A stretch of 64,000 nucleotides of DNA from Candidatus Villigracilaceae bacterium (GCA_026645935.1 JAPKMP010000005.1:1-64000); one strand, 5' to 3'. Positions 1-11,832 are shown, counted from the stretch's first letter. Program-made: numbers and translations. The notes: generated from the sequence alone by a model not told the origin.

Positions 1-178
1 CTCCGCCGCCAGAATTACCACCGCCTTGGCCGTTGTTACCATCATTGCCGCCCCCGCCTGCTCCACCTTCCAGACCTTGTGAAGGGGCGCACGCAGAAAA
101 TAGCAACGACAATATTGTCAGCATTGCCACCAGGGCAAACAGCCCCTTCTCTCGTCGTTTGTTACGTATCGTGTACAT
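1..178 (-). CDS. Lipoprotein, N-terminal fragment (cut by window start)
   Basis: Only the first 59 codons are inside the window. The protein begins with a basic stretch, then a hydrophobic segment ending in a lipobox (LLFSAC, cysteine near residue 29), so it should be a lipid-anchored exported protein. After the cysteine comes a Gly/Asn-rich linker. The start at 178 was chosen over an ATG six bases upstream because an AAGGAG sequence lies at the right spacing for 178 and would touch the earlier ATG. Function is unknown because the mature domain is missing. The 196-base gap to the anti-sigma gene upstream holds no clear feature. Confidence 0.6.
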   Translation of the reverse strand, partial: MYTIRNKRREKGLFALVAMLTILSLLFSACAPSQGLEGGAGGGGNDGNNGQGGGNSGGG

Positions 179-374
179 GATCATCTCCTTTTAAAATTAA
201 CCGTCTTTCTTTTATACCAATTAAAACTGCCATTAACCTTTCAATTTGCATACGTTTTGCGCAAAGCGCCAACACCCCCGGGCTTAGAAAAAGGCGACGC
301 TTCTTATAATATTATGTTGTTCAATACAGGTAGTTTGGGTCGAACTTCAACTGCATTATTGCCCCCTTCCAACC

Positions 375-839
375 CTACTTATTGTGTGAAATCCAGTACA
401 CAACAAGAAGCACCAAAATCATACCTGCCGCGATATAGAAGTTGCCACTGGTTATCGCCGACCCTGAAACGGATGAACCGGGTGGTTGAATGAAAGGCAA
501 AGCAACAACAGCCAATATCAACACAGTGACGACTGCCAGGAGCAAACCGGCTTGGGGATTGGCATGAAAATCGAAGAGCCGCTTCCAAAAGGACGGCTTT
601 ACTGCTTGTGTCTCTTCCCTGCTCACACGGTTTTTAAAGCGCACCAGCATCTGCTTTGCCTTCGCGTCTCTCTGTGAATCAGGGGGAAATGCATGAGTTA
701 AACGGAGCACTGTCTGCTCGAGGTGCAGCAATTCCTCGTCAGAAGCGGAGGCTATGGGGGCTGTTTTGCCACCGAGCAAGCGGTCGGTAAAATCTGCAAG
801 CTTGGAGTCTTTTTCGGTGTATTGAGTCTCTTGATCCAT
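375..839 (-). CDS. Putative membrane anti-sigma factor
   Basis: A 154-residue protein with a charged cytoplasmic N-terminal half (residues 1-90) and two hydrophobic segments (about 98-116 and 133-150). It starts 2 bases after the stop of the ECF sigma gene, with a GGAG sequence overlapping the sigma stop, so the two are translationally coupled. Position and topology are those of anti-sigma factors that hold an ECF sigma at the membrane. No zinc-binding HxxxCxxC motif is visible, so it is not a classical ZAS-type anti-sigma factor. The role is inferred from context. Confidence 0.55.
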   Translation of the reverse strand: MDQETQYTEKDSKLADFTDRLLGGKTAPIASASDEELLHLEQTVLRLTHAFPPDSQRDAKAKQMLVRFKNRVSREETQAVKPSFWKRLFDFHANPQAGLLLAVVTVLILAVVALPFIQPPGSSVSGSAITSGNFYIAAGMILVLLVVYWISHNK

Positions 840-841
840 GA

Positions 842-1393
842 TTAAGTCTCCAGATGAGTGCGAAGAGCGGAAACTGCCCGTCGAAAAAGGGATTTGACTG
901 CTTCAAGATTCTGCCCGGTGTGGTCGGCAATTTCATTGAACTGCATTTCCTCGGCAAATCGGAGCAACAGGACCTCACGATAGCTTTCAGGCAGGTTCTG
1001 AAGCGCTCTTTGGAGGAAGATCCGCTCCTCCAAGGATTGCGAAGTGCTTCCCGTCGTCTGAGCGATGGCTTCCGTAAGCGGCGCGAGCCGGGGTTCCTGT
1101 TTGCGGGCGCGCCTGCGGTAGTACTCAGCCACTTTATGGTTGGTCAACGTGCGAAGCCAGGTTCCAAATTTGGCATCCCCACGGAAGGAGGCAAGGGATT
1201 TCATTGCGGCGAGAAATATCTCCTGAGTGACGTCCTCCACGTCGTTTTCCGGGACCACGTATCGCACCCGGTTGTAAACCCGGGGGAGGTGGCGGAGGTA
1301 AAGGACATCGAACGCCTCAGTGTTTCCATCCCTAAAGTTTTGGATGAGAAACTCGTCGCTGAGGTCATGGGAGGGAGTCTTGTTATTTTGCAT
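842..1393 (-). CDS. ECF-type RNA polymerase sigma factor
   Basis: A 183-residue sigma-70 family protein of ECF size. Region 2 lies in the first 90 residues and includes a DVTQEIFLAA-type region 2.2 followed by a WLRTLTNHKV region 2.4. Region 4 is in the last 60 residues, with an LPESYREVLLLRF helix and a helix-turn-helix (NEIADHTGQNLEAVKSLFRR). It is expected to direct RNA polymerase to a small regulon under control of the anti-sigma gene just downstream. The ATG at 1393 is preferred. A TTG eight codons upstream is also open but has no ribosome-binding site. Neither start has a convincing Shine-Dalgarno sequence. Confidence 0.88.
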   Translation of the reverse strand: MQNNKTPSHDLSDEFLIQNFRDGNTEAFDVLYLRHLPRVYNRVRYVVPENDVEDVTQEIFLAAMKSLASFRGDAKFGTWLRTLTNHKVAEYYRRRARKQEPRLAPLTEAIAQTTGSTSQSLEERIFLQRALQNLPESYREVLLLRFAEEMQFNEIADHTGQNLEAVKSLFRRAVSALRTHLET

Positions 1394-1564
1394 ATATTCA
1401 GTCGTCACGGACGTCAAAAATGGGTCGCCCAGTTCTGCATTTTCAGCGATTACTATAACATAATCAAGGCGGAATTGCGGGATTTTATTTTCAATGTAGT
1501 TAGGCTATAATAACCGCTGGCAACTTTAGGTTTGACAAGACTATCATAAATTTGGAGATGGCAC

Positions 1565-2323
1565 ATGTCCAAAATCATTTCAGTTCATTCCTTTCGCGGA
1601 GGGACGGGTAAATCGAACACAACCGCGAACATTGCGGCGCTTCTGGCAATGGACGGCGCGCGCGTAGGCGTGGTGGATACCGATATCGCCTCCCCCGGCA
1701 TCCACGTTCTATTCAACCTCGACGAAGCGGACATGGAACACTCTCTGAACGACTACCTGTGGGGCAAGTGCACCATCGAACAGGCGGCTCAAGACGTATC
1801 CGGGCATATCGGCGCGGAGGTCAAAGGGCAGATTTTCCTGATCCCCGCCAGCATCAAAGCGGGCGAGATCGCCCGCATCCTGCGCGAAGGATACGATGTG
1901 GGATTGTTGAATGATGGCTTCCGCGATGTGATCGAAAAGTTGAAACTGGACTATTTGTTGATCGACACGCACCCCGGTCTGAACGAAGAGACCCTGCTCT
2001 CCATCGCCATCTCGAACACGTTGATCATCATCATGCGCCCCGACCAGCAGGATTACCAGGGCACCGCTGTCACCGTGGACGTCGCCAAAAAACTGGATGT
2101 TCCGAAATTGCTGATCCTCGTGAACAAGACCCCCAGCAACCTCGATTTCGAAGAAGTGCGCAACCGCGTGGAACAGACCTATGAAGCGAAAGTTGGAGCC
2201 ATCCTGCCGCACTCGGATGAAATGATGATGCTCGCAAGTTCCGGGCTTTTTACCATTCAATTCCCGGAACACACCGTGACCAAGGGTTTGCGCAATCTGG
2301 TGGAACAGTTGAAAGCCGGTTGA
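1565..2323 (+). CDS. ParA/MinD-family ATPase
   Basis: A 252-residue ATPase with a deviant Walker A motif at residues 11-17 (RGGTGKS, with Arg in place of the usual signature Lys), a switch I aspartate in VVDTDIASPG, and a Walker B-like LLIDTHPG near residue 135. Proteins of this class form ATP-dependent dimers on DNA or membranes and position cargo. No ParB, MinE or flagellar partner lies nearby, so the cargo is unknown. A GGAG ribosome-binding site is 7 bases upstream. The next gene follows after 22 bases and the pair ends at a strong terminator, so they form a two-gene operon. Confidence 0.85.
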   Translation: MSKIISVHSFRGGTGKSNTTANIAALLAMDGARVGVVDTDIASPGIHVLFNLDEADMEHSLNDYLWGKCTIEQAAQDVSGHIGAEVKGQIFLIPASIKAGEIARILREGYDVGLLNDGFRDVIEKLKLDYLLIDTHPGLNEETLLSIAISNTLIIIMRPDQQDYQGTAVTVDVAKKLDVPKLLILVNKTPSNLDFEEVRNRVEQTYEAKVGAILPHSDEMMMLASSGLFTIQFPEHTVTKGLRNLVEQLKAG

Positions 2324-2345
2324 TGTCCACCTGAAAGAAGGCCTT

Positions 2346-4761
<2,416 letters not shown>

Positions 4762-4888
4762 TGGAGCGCAGCGTCTCCCGACGTTGTATCGAACGGAGAG
4801 AGACGTTCGAGCCCGATTTGAGAACAGCAAACTAGACAGAAACCACCCCCTCGGCTAAACTTGCGCCATCTTTTTCGGAGGCATTTTC

Positions 4889-6100
4889 ATGGATTTTCAC
4901 AGCGTAGAGAACAACAGCACCCGCCGCATTGCCGCGCTCAAACAACGCGTGGACGAGGTCAGGAAACACGGTTACTACTTCTACAACCAGGCGGTGGAGG
5001 ATATGCTGCCCAACGCGAAGGTGCGCGTAAATGGCCGAATCATGGGGATGTACGCCTCCTACTCGTATTTGGGGCTGGTCGGCCACCCGCGCATTAACGA
5101 AGCCGCCAAACGCGCCGTGGACAAATTCGGCACAGGCACGAACGGGGTCCGCACGCTGGCAGGCACGCTCACCATCCATAACGAACTAGAAGAGACCATT
5201 GCCGATTTCAAACACGCGGAAGCCGCCGTCACTTATTCCTCCGGTTATGTGACCAACCTGACAACCATCTCCACCATGCTGGGGCGCGGCGATTACGTCT
5301 TCTCGGACAAGATCAATCACGCCTCCATCGTGGATGGTTGTCTGATGTCCGGCGCGGAATTCCGCCGCTTCAAACACAACGACATGGACCACCTCGAGGG
5401 CTTGCTCAAGAACGCTCCCGCCGAGGTCTCAAAACTGGTCATCGCTGATTCGGTTTTCAGCATGGATGGCGACATCATAGACCTGCCCAAGATCGTGGAA
5501 CTCAGCCGCAAATACAACGCCTGGCTGATGATCGACGAAGCGCACTCCATCGGGGTGCTCGGCAAGACCGGGCGCGGCATCGAAGAACACTTCGGCATGG
5601 ACGGAGTCATCGACATCAAGATGGGCACGCTCAGCAAGACCATCCCTTCGGTGGGCGGGTACGTCGCCGGAAAAAAGGAATTGATCGACTTCCTGCGCCA
5701 CGGAAGCCGCGCCTATATCTTCTCCGCGGCTCTGCCCCCGGCTCAAGCCGCCGCCGCGAACGAAGCCTTTAAAGTCATCCTCGATGAGCCCGAACGGATC
5801 GAACGCCTGAACGCCAACACAAAACAATTCATCGGCGGGTTGAAAAGCATGGGGTTCAACACCCTGCTGACCGAGACCGCCATCGTCCCCGTGCTGTGCG
5901 GCACGGACGAAAAAGCATTCGAACTGACCAAGCGCTGTCAGGAAAACGATATCTTCGTCCTTCCCGTCGTCTCGCCAGCCGTGCAGGAAGGCATGTCGCG
6001 CTTACGGGCGACAGTCACCGCCGCGCACGATCCCGCCGACATTGAACACGCGATGGAAGTGATCTATCAGGCGGGCAAGGAGATGGGGATGGTGAAATAA
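4889..6100 (+). CDS. Alpha-oxoamine synthase family aminotransferase (Kbl/BioF/SPT-like)
   Basis: A 403-residue PLP enzyme of fold type I. Members of this family condense an amino acid with an acyl-CoA and release CO2: glycine C-acetyltransferase, 8-amino-7-oxononanoate synthase, serine palmitoyltransferase. The PLP aspartate lies in DEAHSIG (about residue 215) and the PLP lysine in TLSKT (residue 250). A glycine-rich YSSGYVTN loop is present near residue 110. The start has a strong GGAGG six bases or so upstream. No biotin or threonine-degradation genes are nearby, so the acyl donor cannot be assigned. A serine palmitoyltransferase-like role is as plausible as Kbl. Confidence 0.85.
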   Translation: MDFHSVENNSTRRIAALKQRVDEVRKHGYYFYNQAVEDMLPNAKVRVNGRIMGMYASYSYLGLVGHPRINEAAKRAVDKFGTGTNGVRTLAGTLTIHNELEETIADFKHAEAAVTYSSGYVTNLTTISTMLGRGDYVFSDKINHASIVDGCLMSGAEFRRFKHNDMDHLEGLLKNAPAEVSKLVIADSVFSMDGDIIDLPKIVELSRKYNAWLMIDEAHSIGVLGKTGRGIEEHFGMDGVIDIKMGTLSKTIPSVGGYVAGKKELIDFLRHGSRAYIFSAALPPAQAAAANEAFKVILDEPERIERLNANTKQFIGGLKSMGFNTLLTETAIVPVLCGTDEKAFELTKRCQENDIFVLPVVSPAVQEGMSRLRATVTAAHDPADIEHAMEVIYQAGKEMGMVK

Positions 6101-6125
6101 GAGAGATTGATGGATCAGAGATTGC

Positions 6126-6160
6126 AAATCGCTCATTGATGGAAATGGGCGATTTTTTTC
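6126..6160 (+). terminator. Terminator after the oxoamine synthase gene
   Basis: A 12-bp stem (6126-6137 with 6144-6155, one wobble pair) with a short loop is followed by a run of T residues. Confidence 0.8.
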
Positions 6161-6337
6161 TGGCGTTGATTCCAATCCGGGAGGCGAGACGGGGTTCGGG
6201 CGGAGTCAGAGGCGCCTGCCCTGACCACCCGTTAGGGCGTATCGAAGGGCATCCTGATAGGAATTGAAAGCATATTTAAAACGATTTTCTAACAAAGCCT
6301 GTTTACAATGCCGTTCAGATACACAAGGAGTAATATC

Positions 6338-7438
6338 ATGAAATGGCAATGGAAGTTGGGCACCTTCGCAGGTATTGATGTATTCATCCATGCCACCTTT
6401 CTTTTGTTGATCGGTTGGGTTGGATTTAGTCATTGGCTGGAAAATAACAATTGGCTGGACGTATTGAGCGGTATCGGGTTTATTCTCGCGCTCTTTTTGT
6501 GTGTGTTATTGCACGAGTATGGGCACGCACTCACCGCACGAAAATATGGGATCAAAACGCGCGATATTACGCTTTATCCAATAGGCGGCGTGGCGCGTTT
6601 GGAACGAATGCCCGAAAAACCGATCGAGGAATTGTGGGTTGCCCTGATGGGACCGGCGGTGAACGTGGTCATAGCGGCGGGATTGTTCGCGCTTCTTTTC
6701 CTGACCGGTGGCTTGGTGCCGCTGGCCGAGCTTGGGGTGGCCTCGGGAAGTTTTCTTGAACGGGTGATGGTGGTGAATATTTCACTTGTTTTGTTCAATC
6801 TCATTCCCGCCTTCCCCATGGACGGTGGACGCGTGCTGCGGGCTTTGCTCGCCATGCGCATGGATTACGTCCGCGCAACGCAGGTGGCGGCCTCCATCGG
6901 GCAGGGATTGGCTCTCGTATTTGGGTTCGTCGGTTTATTTTCGAACCCCTTCCTGCTCTTTATCGCTTTCTTCGTATGGATCGGCGCCTCCCAGGAAGCC
7001 GGCGCGGTCCAGATGAAGAACGTCATAAGCGGCATCCCTGTGGGGCGAGCCATGCTGACCGATTACAAGAGTCTCTCGCCGCGCGACTCACTATCATGCA
7101 TGGCGCAGTTGATCCTGGCGGGTTCCCAGCACGACTTCCCGGTCATCGACGATGACGGACGCATCCTGGGTGTGGTCACACGCGATGATTTCCTGGCTGC
7201 CCTCACCCAACACGGGCAAAACATTGCCGTCTCGGCGGTGATGCGTAGCAATCCACCGGAAGTGGACTCTTACGACATGGTCGAAATGGCATTGATGAAG
7301 ATTCAGGAATCGGGCTTTCCATCCCTGCCTGTCACCCACTCAGGCCAGTTGGTGGGCATCGTTACTGCCGAGAACATCACCGAATACTTGATGATCCGCA
7401 CCGCTTTGCAATCCTCGCGGATCGCCGTCACACCCTGA
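6338..7438 (+). CDS. Site-2 protease family metalloprotease with CBS pair
   Basis: A 366-residue polytopic M50 peptidase of the SpoIVFB-like group. The zinc motif HEYGH is near residue 60 within a membrane helix, and the third ligand is in NLIPAFPMDGGR near residue 155. After five or six membrane segments, two CBS domains occupy about residues 230-360. They usually bind adenine nucleotides and gate activity. Such proteases cut transmembrane substrates such as anti-sigma factors, but no substrate is evident here. The start at 6338 is preferred over one ten codons upstream because AAGGAG lies 7 bases before it. The 237-base upstream gap holds the preceding terminator. Confidence 0.92.
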   Translation: MKWQWKLGTFAGIDVFIHATFLLLIGWVGFSHWLENNNWLDVLSGIGFILALFLCVLLHEYGHALTARKYGIKTRDITLYPIGGVARLERMPEKPIEELWVALMGPAVNVVIAAGLFALLFLTGGLVPLAELGVASGSFLERVMVVNISLVLFNLIPAFPMDGGRVLRALLAMRMDYVRATQVAASIGQGLALVFGFVGLFSNPFLLFIAFFVWIGASQEAGAVQMKNVISGIPVGRAMLTDYKSLSPRDSLSCMAQLILAGSQHDFPVIDDDGRILGVVTRDDFLAALTQHGQNIAVSAVMRSNPPEVDSYDMVEMALMKIQESGFPSLPVTHSGQLVGIVTAENITEYLMIRTALQSSRIAVTP

Positions 7439-7493
7439 TCGCACCAGACGGTAAAGATAAGAGGTTTCTAAACCACGAAACAATATTTTTCTG

Positions 7494-7499
7494 TATACT
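7494..7499 (+). promoter_or_regulatory. Likely -10 box of the riboswitch transcript
   Basis: TATACT preceded directly by CTG lies about 10 bases before the predicted aptamer. No clear -35 is visible. This is the best promoter candidate for the dedA / P-type ATPase operon. Confidence 0.45.
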
Positions 7500-7507
7500 C
7501 TCAGCAC

Positions 7508-7604
7508 TCCGATGGGGAGTAGCCGCCCAAATACGGGTAGCACAGTCGTCAATACGTTGCGCAATGCGCCTCCGGCTGTTCTGAAAAGGCAAGACCATCG
7601 TCAA
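7508..7604 (+). promoter_or_regulatory. yybP-ykoY manganese riboswitch aptamer
   Basis: The sequence carries the family hallmarks: GGGGAGTAGC at 7514-7523 (first metal-binding loop) and GTCGTCAA at 7545-7552 (docking loop with the conserved A). P3 is formed by ACAGTC (7542-7547) with GGCTGT (7573-7578). Small hairpins occur in both arms. The closing stem pairs CGATGG (7510-7515) with CCATCG (7595-7600), after a conserved GCAAGACC. The closing 3' strand is also the left arm of the downstream terminator. Mn2+ binding should therefore prevent termination and switch the operon on. Known family members control Mn exporters and P-type ATPases. Confidence 0.88.
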
Positions 7605-7628
7605 TGTCTTGACGATGGTCTTTTTATT
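7591..7628 (+). terminator. Riboswitch expression-platform terminator
   Basis: A perfect 14-bp stem (7591-7604 with 7609-7622) with a 4-base loop is followed by TTTTTATTT. The left arm contains the CCATCG needed for the aptamer closing stem, so the two structures are mutually exclusive. The dedA-family start codon is 19 bases further on. Confidence 0.88.
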
Positions 7629-7646
7629 TATCAATCGAGGTAACGA

Positions 7647-8321
7647 ATGTCAGACACAATCGAATCGACGATACTTTCCACCTTGCAAACCATTTTCGAC
7701 CAGTTCGGCTGGGCGGGCGTTTTCGCGTTGATGACGTTCGAGAACGCCACCGGCATCACACCCAGCGAGATCATCCTCGCCTTTGCAGGGTGGATGTTGA
7801 TCGAACGGCACGGTATTTCGCCAATGTTCATCCCTATCGCTGGAATTTACGCCGGGTTGGGCAGCGCCCTGGGAGCCTCCATCGCTTATTGGGTGGCGCG
7901 CCTCGGCGGCAGGCCTGTCGTGTACCGCTTTGCCCGCTATCTGAGCATCGAACCCGCACTCATAAATAAATCGGAAGATCAGATGCACCGCTGGGGTCCG
8001 GGACTGGTATTGATCGGACGCTGCATACCGGGCATTCGCACATTGATCAGCATCCCCGCCGGGCTGGCGAAGATCCCGTTCGTCAAATTCTTCGCTGCCA
8101 CTTTCATCGGCGCGTATGTTTGGTGTACACTATTCATAGGGGCGGGCTACATCCTCGGGCACGAGTGGATGCTGATCAGCCATTACATCAAGACACACCT
8201 CCCGCTGGTCTTTTCCCTCGGCATCCTTGCCATGCTTGCCTTTCTGGCATATCAATTCCGCAATAGGATAAAATCATTGAGATGGTTCGCAATACTCAGG
8301 AACGTGAAAACAAACCAATGA
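7647..8321 (+). CDS. DedA-family membrane protein
   Basis: A 224-residue polytopic protein of the DedA/VTT family, which includes lipid scramblase/flippase-like proteins that influence membrane potential and undecaprenyl phosphate recycling. The family motif GRCIPGIRTLISIPAG is near residue 125, and the N-terminal re-entrant region has the conserved acidic residue in FENATGITPSE. It is the first gene behind the Mn riboswitch and overlaps the ATPase gene by four bases (ATGA), so both answer to the same signal. A GAGG ribosome-binding site precedes the start. Confidence 0.92.
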   Translation: MSDTIESTILSTLQTIFDQFGWAGVFALMTFENATGITPSEIILAFAGWMLIERHGISPMFIPIAGIYAGLGSALGASIAYWVARLGGRPVVYRFARYLSIEPALINKSEDQMHRWGPGLVLIGRCIPGIRTLISIPAGLAKIPFVKFFAATFIGAYVWCTLFIGAGYILGHEWMLISHYIKTHLPLVFSLGILAMLAFLAYQFRNRIKSLRWFAILRNVKTNQ

Positions 8322-11083
8322 ACTGGCACACGATAGAGGTCGAACAGGTATTGAACGAAACCGGCTCCTCCCAGGATTCAGGCCTGACCGCGGAGGAGGC
8401 GCAGGGACGTTTCTCCCAATACGGCGCGAATGAACTCATCGAGCGCGGCGGGCGGACACCCCTGAAAATCCTCTGGGAGCAAATCACCGCCACGATGGTC
8501 CTGATCCTCATCGCGGCGGCGGCCGTGGCAGGTTTGCTCGGCGACACGAAAAATACCATCGCCATCATTTCGATCGTCGCGTTATACGCCTTGCTCGGTT
8601 TTATCCAGGAATATCGCGCCGAGCAGGCGATTGCCGCCCTCAAGAAAATGTCCGTGCCGAATGTGCGCGTGCTGCGGGACGGCAAATTAAACGAACTTTC
8701 GGCGCGCGACCTTGTGCCCGGCGACGTGATTCAACTCGAGACGGGCAACATCATTCCAGCCGATCTGCGCCTGCTCGAAGCGGTCAATCTGCGCATCCAG
8801 GAAGCCGCGCTGACAGGCGAATCGGAGGCGATCGAAAAACATACCGCCGCCATCTCCGCGGAAGACCTTCCCCTCGGCGACCGTCGCAACATGGCATATA
8901 TGGGCACCATCATCTCACAAGGGCGCGGGCTGGCGCTCGTCGTTGGAACGGGGATGAAAACCGAACTCGGCAAGATCGCGGACATGATCCAATCTGTAAA
9001 GCAGGAGCAAACGCCGCTTCAACGCCGACTCGACGCGCTTGGTAAAACCCTTGCCCTCATCGGGTTGGGTATCGCAGTTTTGATCTTCATCCTCGGCATC
9101 CTGCGCGGCGACGAACTGCGCCACATGCTGCTCACCGCCGTCAGCGTTGCGGTCGCCATCGTACCCGAAGGTCTGCCCGCCGTCGTAACCATCACCCTCG
9201 CGCTCGGCGCACAGCGGATGCTTACAAGACAGGCATTGATTCGCAGGCTTCCCGCCGTCGAAACGCTTGGCTCGGTCACGGTCATTTGTTCCGATAAAAC
9301 CGGCACGCTGACCGAGAATCGAATGACCGTGGTCGTGTTGGATGTTGCGGAACACGCCATCGATCTGACCGGGGATGTGGCCCGCGACGGTTCGCTTCAC
9401 GCCACCCGCAGGCTGGGCTCGCCGGTCCAATCCTCCCTCTCGCTGACGATGATCGGCGGCGCATTGTGCAACGACGCCAGATTGATCGACGAAGGCGATG
9501 ACCGCTTTCGCACCATGGGCGACCCGACCGAAGGCGCACTGGTTGTTGCTGCGGCAAAGATGGGATATTGGAAATCCTCGCTTGATTCTTCCTTCCCGCG
9601 CGCGGCGGAACTTCCTTTCGACTCGGAACGCAAGCGCATGACCACCGTTCATCATCTCGGTCAATACGACCCCACCGTGCTCTCCGGCCTGGACATCGGC
9701 GACAAGCGTTACATCGCGTTCATCAAAGGCGGCGTGGACGGCCTGCTCGATATCACGAGCCACGTCTGGGCGAATGGCGAATCCATTCCATTGGATGAAG
9801 GTTGGAAGTCCAGGATCGAAGCGGCAAATGAGCGTCTCGCCAGGAAAGGGATGCGCGTCCTTGGCGTTGGATTCCGTTTGATGAATTCCATCCCTGAGAT
9901 CATTCAAACCGACCTGGAACAGAATATCACCTTCGTCGGTCTGTTCGGCATGATCGACCCGCCGCGCTCCGAAGTGCAGGATGCGGTGGCGGTGGCGAAA
10001 TCCGCCGGTATCCGCCCGATCATGATTACCGGCGATCATCCGCTGACCGCGATTGAAATTGCGCGGCAGTTAGGCATCGTTTCCGCTCCCGCCGCCGTCC
10101 CTGAAAGTCCACTTGCTCCTGCCGCCGTCCCCGGCGGCGGGGACTCCGCCGGGAGCATTAAGGCACTGACCGGCGTGGAGATCGAAAACCTGACTCCCGA
10201 CGAATTGAAAAACGTCGTGGATGAAGTCAGCGTGTTCGCGCGCGTCGCGCCGGAACACAAACTTCGCATCGTGCAAGCGTTGCAGGAGAAGGGTCACATC
10301 GTTTCGATGACCGGCGACGGCGTGAACGACGCGCCTGCCCTGCGCAAAGCGGATATCGGCGTGGCAATGGGAATCACCGGCACGGACGTTTCCAAGGAAG
10401 CGTCTGACCTGGTTTTGCTCGACGATAACTTTGCGACTATCGTTGCGGCTGTCAAGGAAGGACGTACGATCTACGACAACATCCGCAAGTTTGTGCGCTT
10501 CAGCGTGGCAGGCAACATCGGCAAGGTTTTGGTCATGCTGCTCGCTCCGTTTTTAGGAAAGCCGTTGCCGTTGCTTCCATTGCAGTTGCTATGGCTGAAT
10601 CTATTGACGGACGGTTTGCTCGGTTTGGGCATGGGAGTGGAAAACCCTGAAAAGGACACGATGAAGCGCAAGCCTTACTCCCCCTCCGAGGGCGTATTCT
10701 CGCGCGGCGCAGGGTTTCAAACGATCTGGGTCGGCGTGATGATTGGCGGGCTCGCGCTCGGGCTGGGAGCATGGTACTTCTTCACTGGCCGCCCCGAATG
10801 GCAGACGATGATCTTCACCTCGCTGGCATTCATGCAGATCTTTCAGGCATTCGCCGCCCGGTCGGATAAAGAATCTTTATTCGAGATCGGTATATGGAGC
10901 AATCCTGTTCTTGCGGGCATGGCGCTATTGGTTTTTGCCTTACAGATGATGGTGATCTACATCCCGGCAATGGCGAATTTCTTCGAAGTCGTCCCGCTTA
11001 GCCTCGCTGACCTTGCCATCTCGGCTGCTTCCGGGTTGGTCGTGTTCACAGTAATGGAAGTAAGCGAGAGATTTCGAAAGTGA
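8318..11083 (+). CDS. P-type cation-transporting ATPase (type II, Ca2+/Mn2+-like)
   Basis: A 921-residue type II P-type ATPase resembling the PMR1/SERCA group. In order: N-terminal cation-ATPase domain, actuator TGES motif (about residue 170), PEGLP in membrane helix 4 (about 283), phosphorylation site CSDKTGT with Asp326, a hinge [11 protein letters not shown] (about 665), and six C-terminal membrane segments. It should export Ca2+ or Mn2+ from the cytoplasm. The Mn2+-sensing leader strongly favours manganese detoxification. An unusual Ala/Pro/Gly-rich insertion sits at residues 589-614 (separate entry). The start at 8318 overlaps the DedA stop. An in-frame start 12 codons upstream is less likely. 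Confidence 0.94.
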   Translation: MNWHTIEVEQVLNETGSSQDSGLTAEEAQGRFSQYGANELIERGGRTPLKILWEQITATMVLILIAAAAVAGLLGDTKNTIAIISIVALYALLGFIQEYRAEQAIAALKKMSVPNVRVLRDGKLNELSARDLVPGDVIQLETGNIIPADLRLLEAVNLRIQEAALTGESEAIEKHTAAISAEDLPLGDRRNMAYMGTIISQGRGLALVVGTGMKTELGKIADMIQSVKQEQTPLQRRLDALGKTLALIGLGIAVLIFILGILRGDELRHMLLTAVSVAVAIVPEGLPAVVTITLALGAQRMLTRQALIRRLPAVETLGSVTVICSDKTGTLTENRMTVVVLDVAEHAIDLTGDVARDGSLHATRRLGSPVQSSLSLTMIGGALCNDARLIDEGDDRFRTMGDPTEGALVVAAAKMGYWKSSLDSSFPRAAELPFDSERKRMTTVHHLGQYDPTVLSGLDIGDKRYIAFIKGGVDGLLDITSHVWANGESIPLDEGWKSRIEAANERLARKGMRVLGVGFRLMNSIPEIIQTDLEQNITFVGLFGMIDPPRSEVQDAVAVAKSAGIRPIMITGDHPLTAIEIARQLGIVSAPAAVPESPLAPAAVPGGGDSAGSIKALTGVEIENLTPDELKNVVDEVSVFARVAPEHKLRIVQALQEKGHIVSMTGDGVNDAPALRKADIGVAMGITGTDVSKEASDLVLLDDNFATIVAAVKEGRTIYDNIRKFVRFSVAGNIGKVLVMLLAPFLGKPLPLLPLQLLWLNLLTDGLLGLGMGVENPEKDTMKRKPYSPSEGVFSRGAGFQTIWVGVMIGGLALGLGAWYFFTGRPEWQTMIFTSLAFMQIFQAFAARSDKESLFEIGIWSNPVLAGMALLVFALQMMVIYIPAMANFFEVVPLSLADLAISAASGLVVFTVMEVSERFRK
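10084..10162 (+). repeat. Palindromic GC-rich insertion inside the P-type ATPase gene
   Basis: Two copies of a GCCGCCGTCCC unit flank a spacer, and the second runs into a self-complementary CCCGGCGGCGGGG segment. It encodes an Ala/Pro/Gly-rich stretch ([19 protein letters not shown]) in the P domain, at a spot where family members go straight from the helix after TGDHP to the LTG strand. Confidence 0.6.
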
Positions 11084-11133
11084 CCCGGATGGTCGAGTAG
11101 CGGCGCCCTGCGCCATGATTCGAGATCATCAGT

Positions 11134-11168
11134 AAAATATCCGTCTCACGATGAGGCGGATTTTGATT
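11134..11168. terminator. Bidirectional terminator between convergent genes
   Basis: A 9-bp stem (11139-11147 with 11153-11161) is flanked by A-rich sequence on the left and T-rich sequence on the right. It can serve the P-type ATPase gene and the LysE gene. Confidence 0.7.
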
Positions 11169-11776
11169 TAGCCAAATATCCCCTTCCACAATTGATACAG
11201 CCCAAACCCGGACAATGCAACCGCGGAGATGAGTAGCATGGTGCGATTCAATTTCGGTCCCAATGCCGAGGCACTGCCGAAGATAAAAATGATCAGGGCA
11301 AGGGTGGAGATCATGGCAAGATAGAAACCTGCGAGAAACACAATTCCATACACAGGGGTCTCGCGCCAGCCTTGCACCAAAATGGGACCGGTCGCAAACA
11401 TCCAAAAGATATAAGCGCCCGGGCTGAGAACATTGGTCATCGCCGCTTTGAAGATGGTCTGATTATTTGCAGGGTTGGAAGGCGCGATTGATTTGTCATA
11501 ATCCCGCCAGGATCTGTACGCGCCAAAGGCGAGATATAAAATGAAGAGCCCGCCTAGGATGTATAAGATTCGCTGTACCCAATCCGGTAGTTGGCTGAGG
11601 ACAAGCACGCTCAACAATATGATGGGACCGTCGCTCAGGAATGGAGCCAATGCGCCGGGGAGGGTCCGTTTCCAGCCGCGGGTGAGGGCTTGTGAAATGA
11701 GAAATGCCTGGAAAGGTCCAGGTTGGGAGGCAGCGGCGAAGCCAAACCCGATGCCTTGAATCAAGAAGAGCCACAT
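11168..11776 (-). CDS. LysE/RhtB-family exporter
   Basis: A 202-residue inner-membrane protein with six hydrophobic segments. The N-terminus has the family pattern of a first helix followed by QPGPFQAFLISQALTRGWKRT and then DGPIILL, which is the LysE signature arrangement. Family members export amino acids such as lysine, threonine or homoserine lactone. The substrate here is unknown. It stands alone between a bidirectional terminator and a long inverted repeat. Confidence 0.85.
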   Translation of the reverse strand: MWLFLIQGIGFGFAAASQPGPFQAFLISQALTRGWKRTLPGALAPFLSDGPIILLSVLVLSQLPDWVQRILYILGGLFILYLAFGAYRSWRDYDKSIAPSNPANNQTIFKAAMTNVLSPGAYIFWMFATGPILVQGWRETPVYGIVFLAGFYLAMISTLALIIFIFGSASALGPKLNRTMLLISAVALSGFGLYQLWKGIFG

Positions 11777-11792
11777 GGTTATTAATAGATGC

Positions 11793-11825
11793 CGCTTGAT
11801 TGGGGGTTAAGCCCCCAATCAAGCG
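11793..11825. repeat. Perfect 14-bp inverted repeat
   Basis: Arms 11793-11806 and 11812-11825 with a 5-base loop form a very stable hairpin between two minus-strand genes. There is no T tract on the minus strand, so it is either a terminator of unusual type or a REP-like element. Confidence 0.7.
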
Positions 11826-11832
11826 AATACAT

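Noticed and set aside
1500-1565. TTGACA (1532) as promoter of the ParA-like gene
   Set aside because: No -10 at 16-18 bases. The spacing would put it over the ribosome-binding site.
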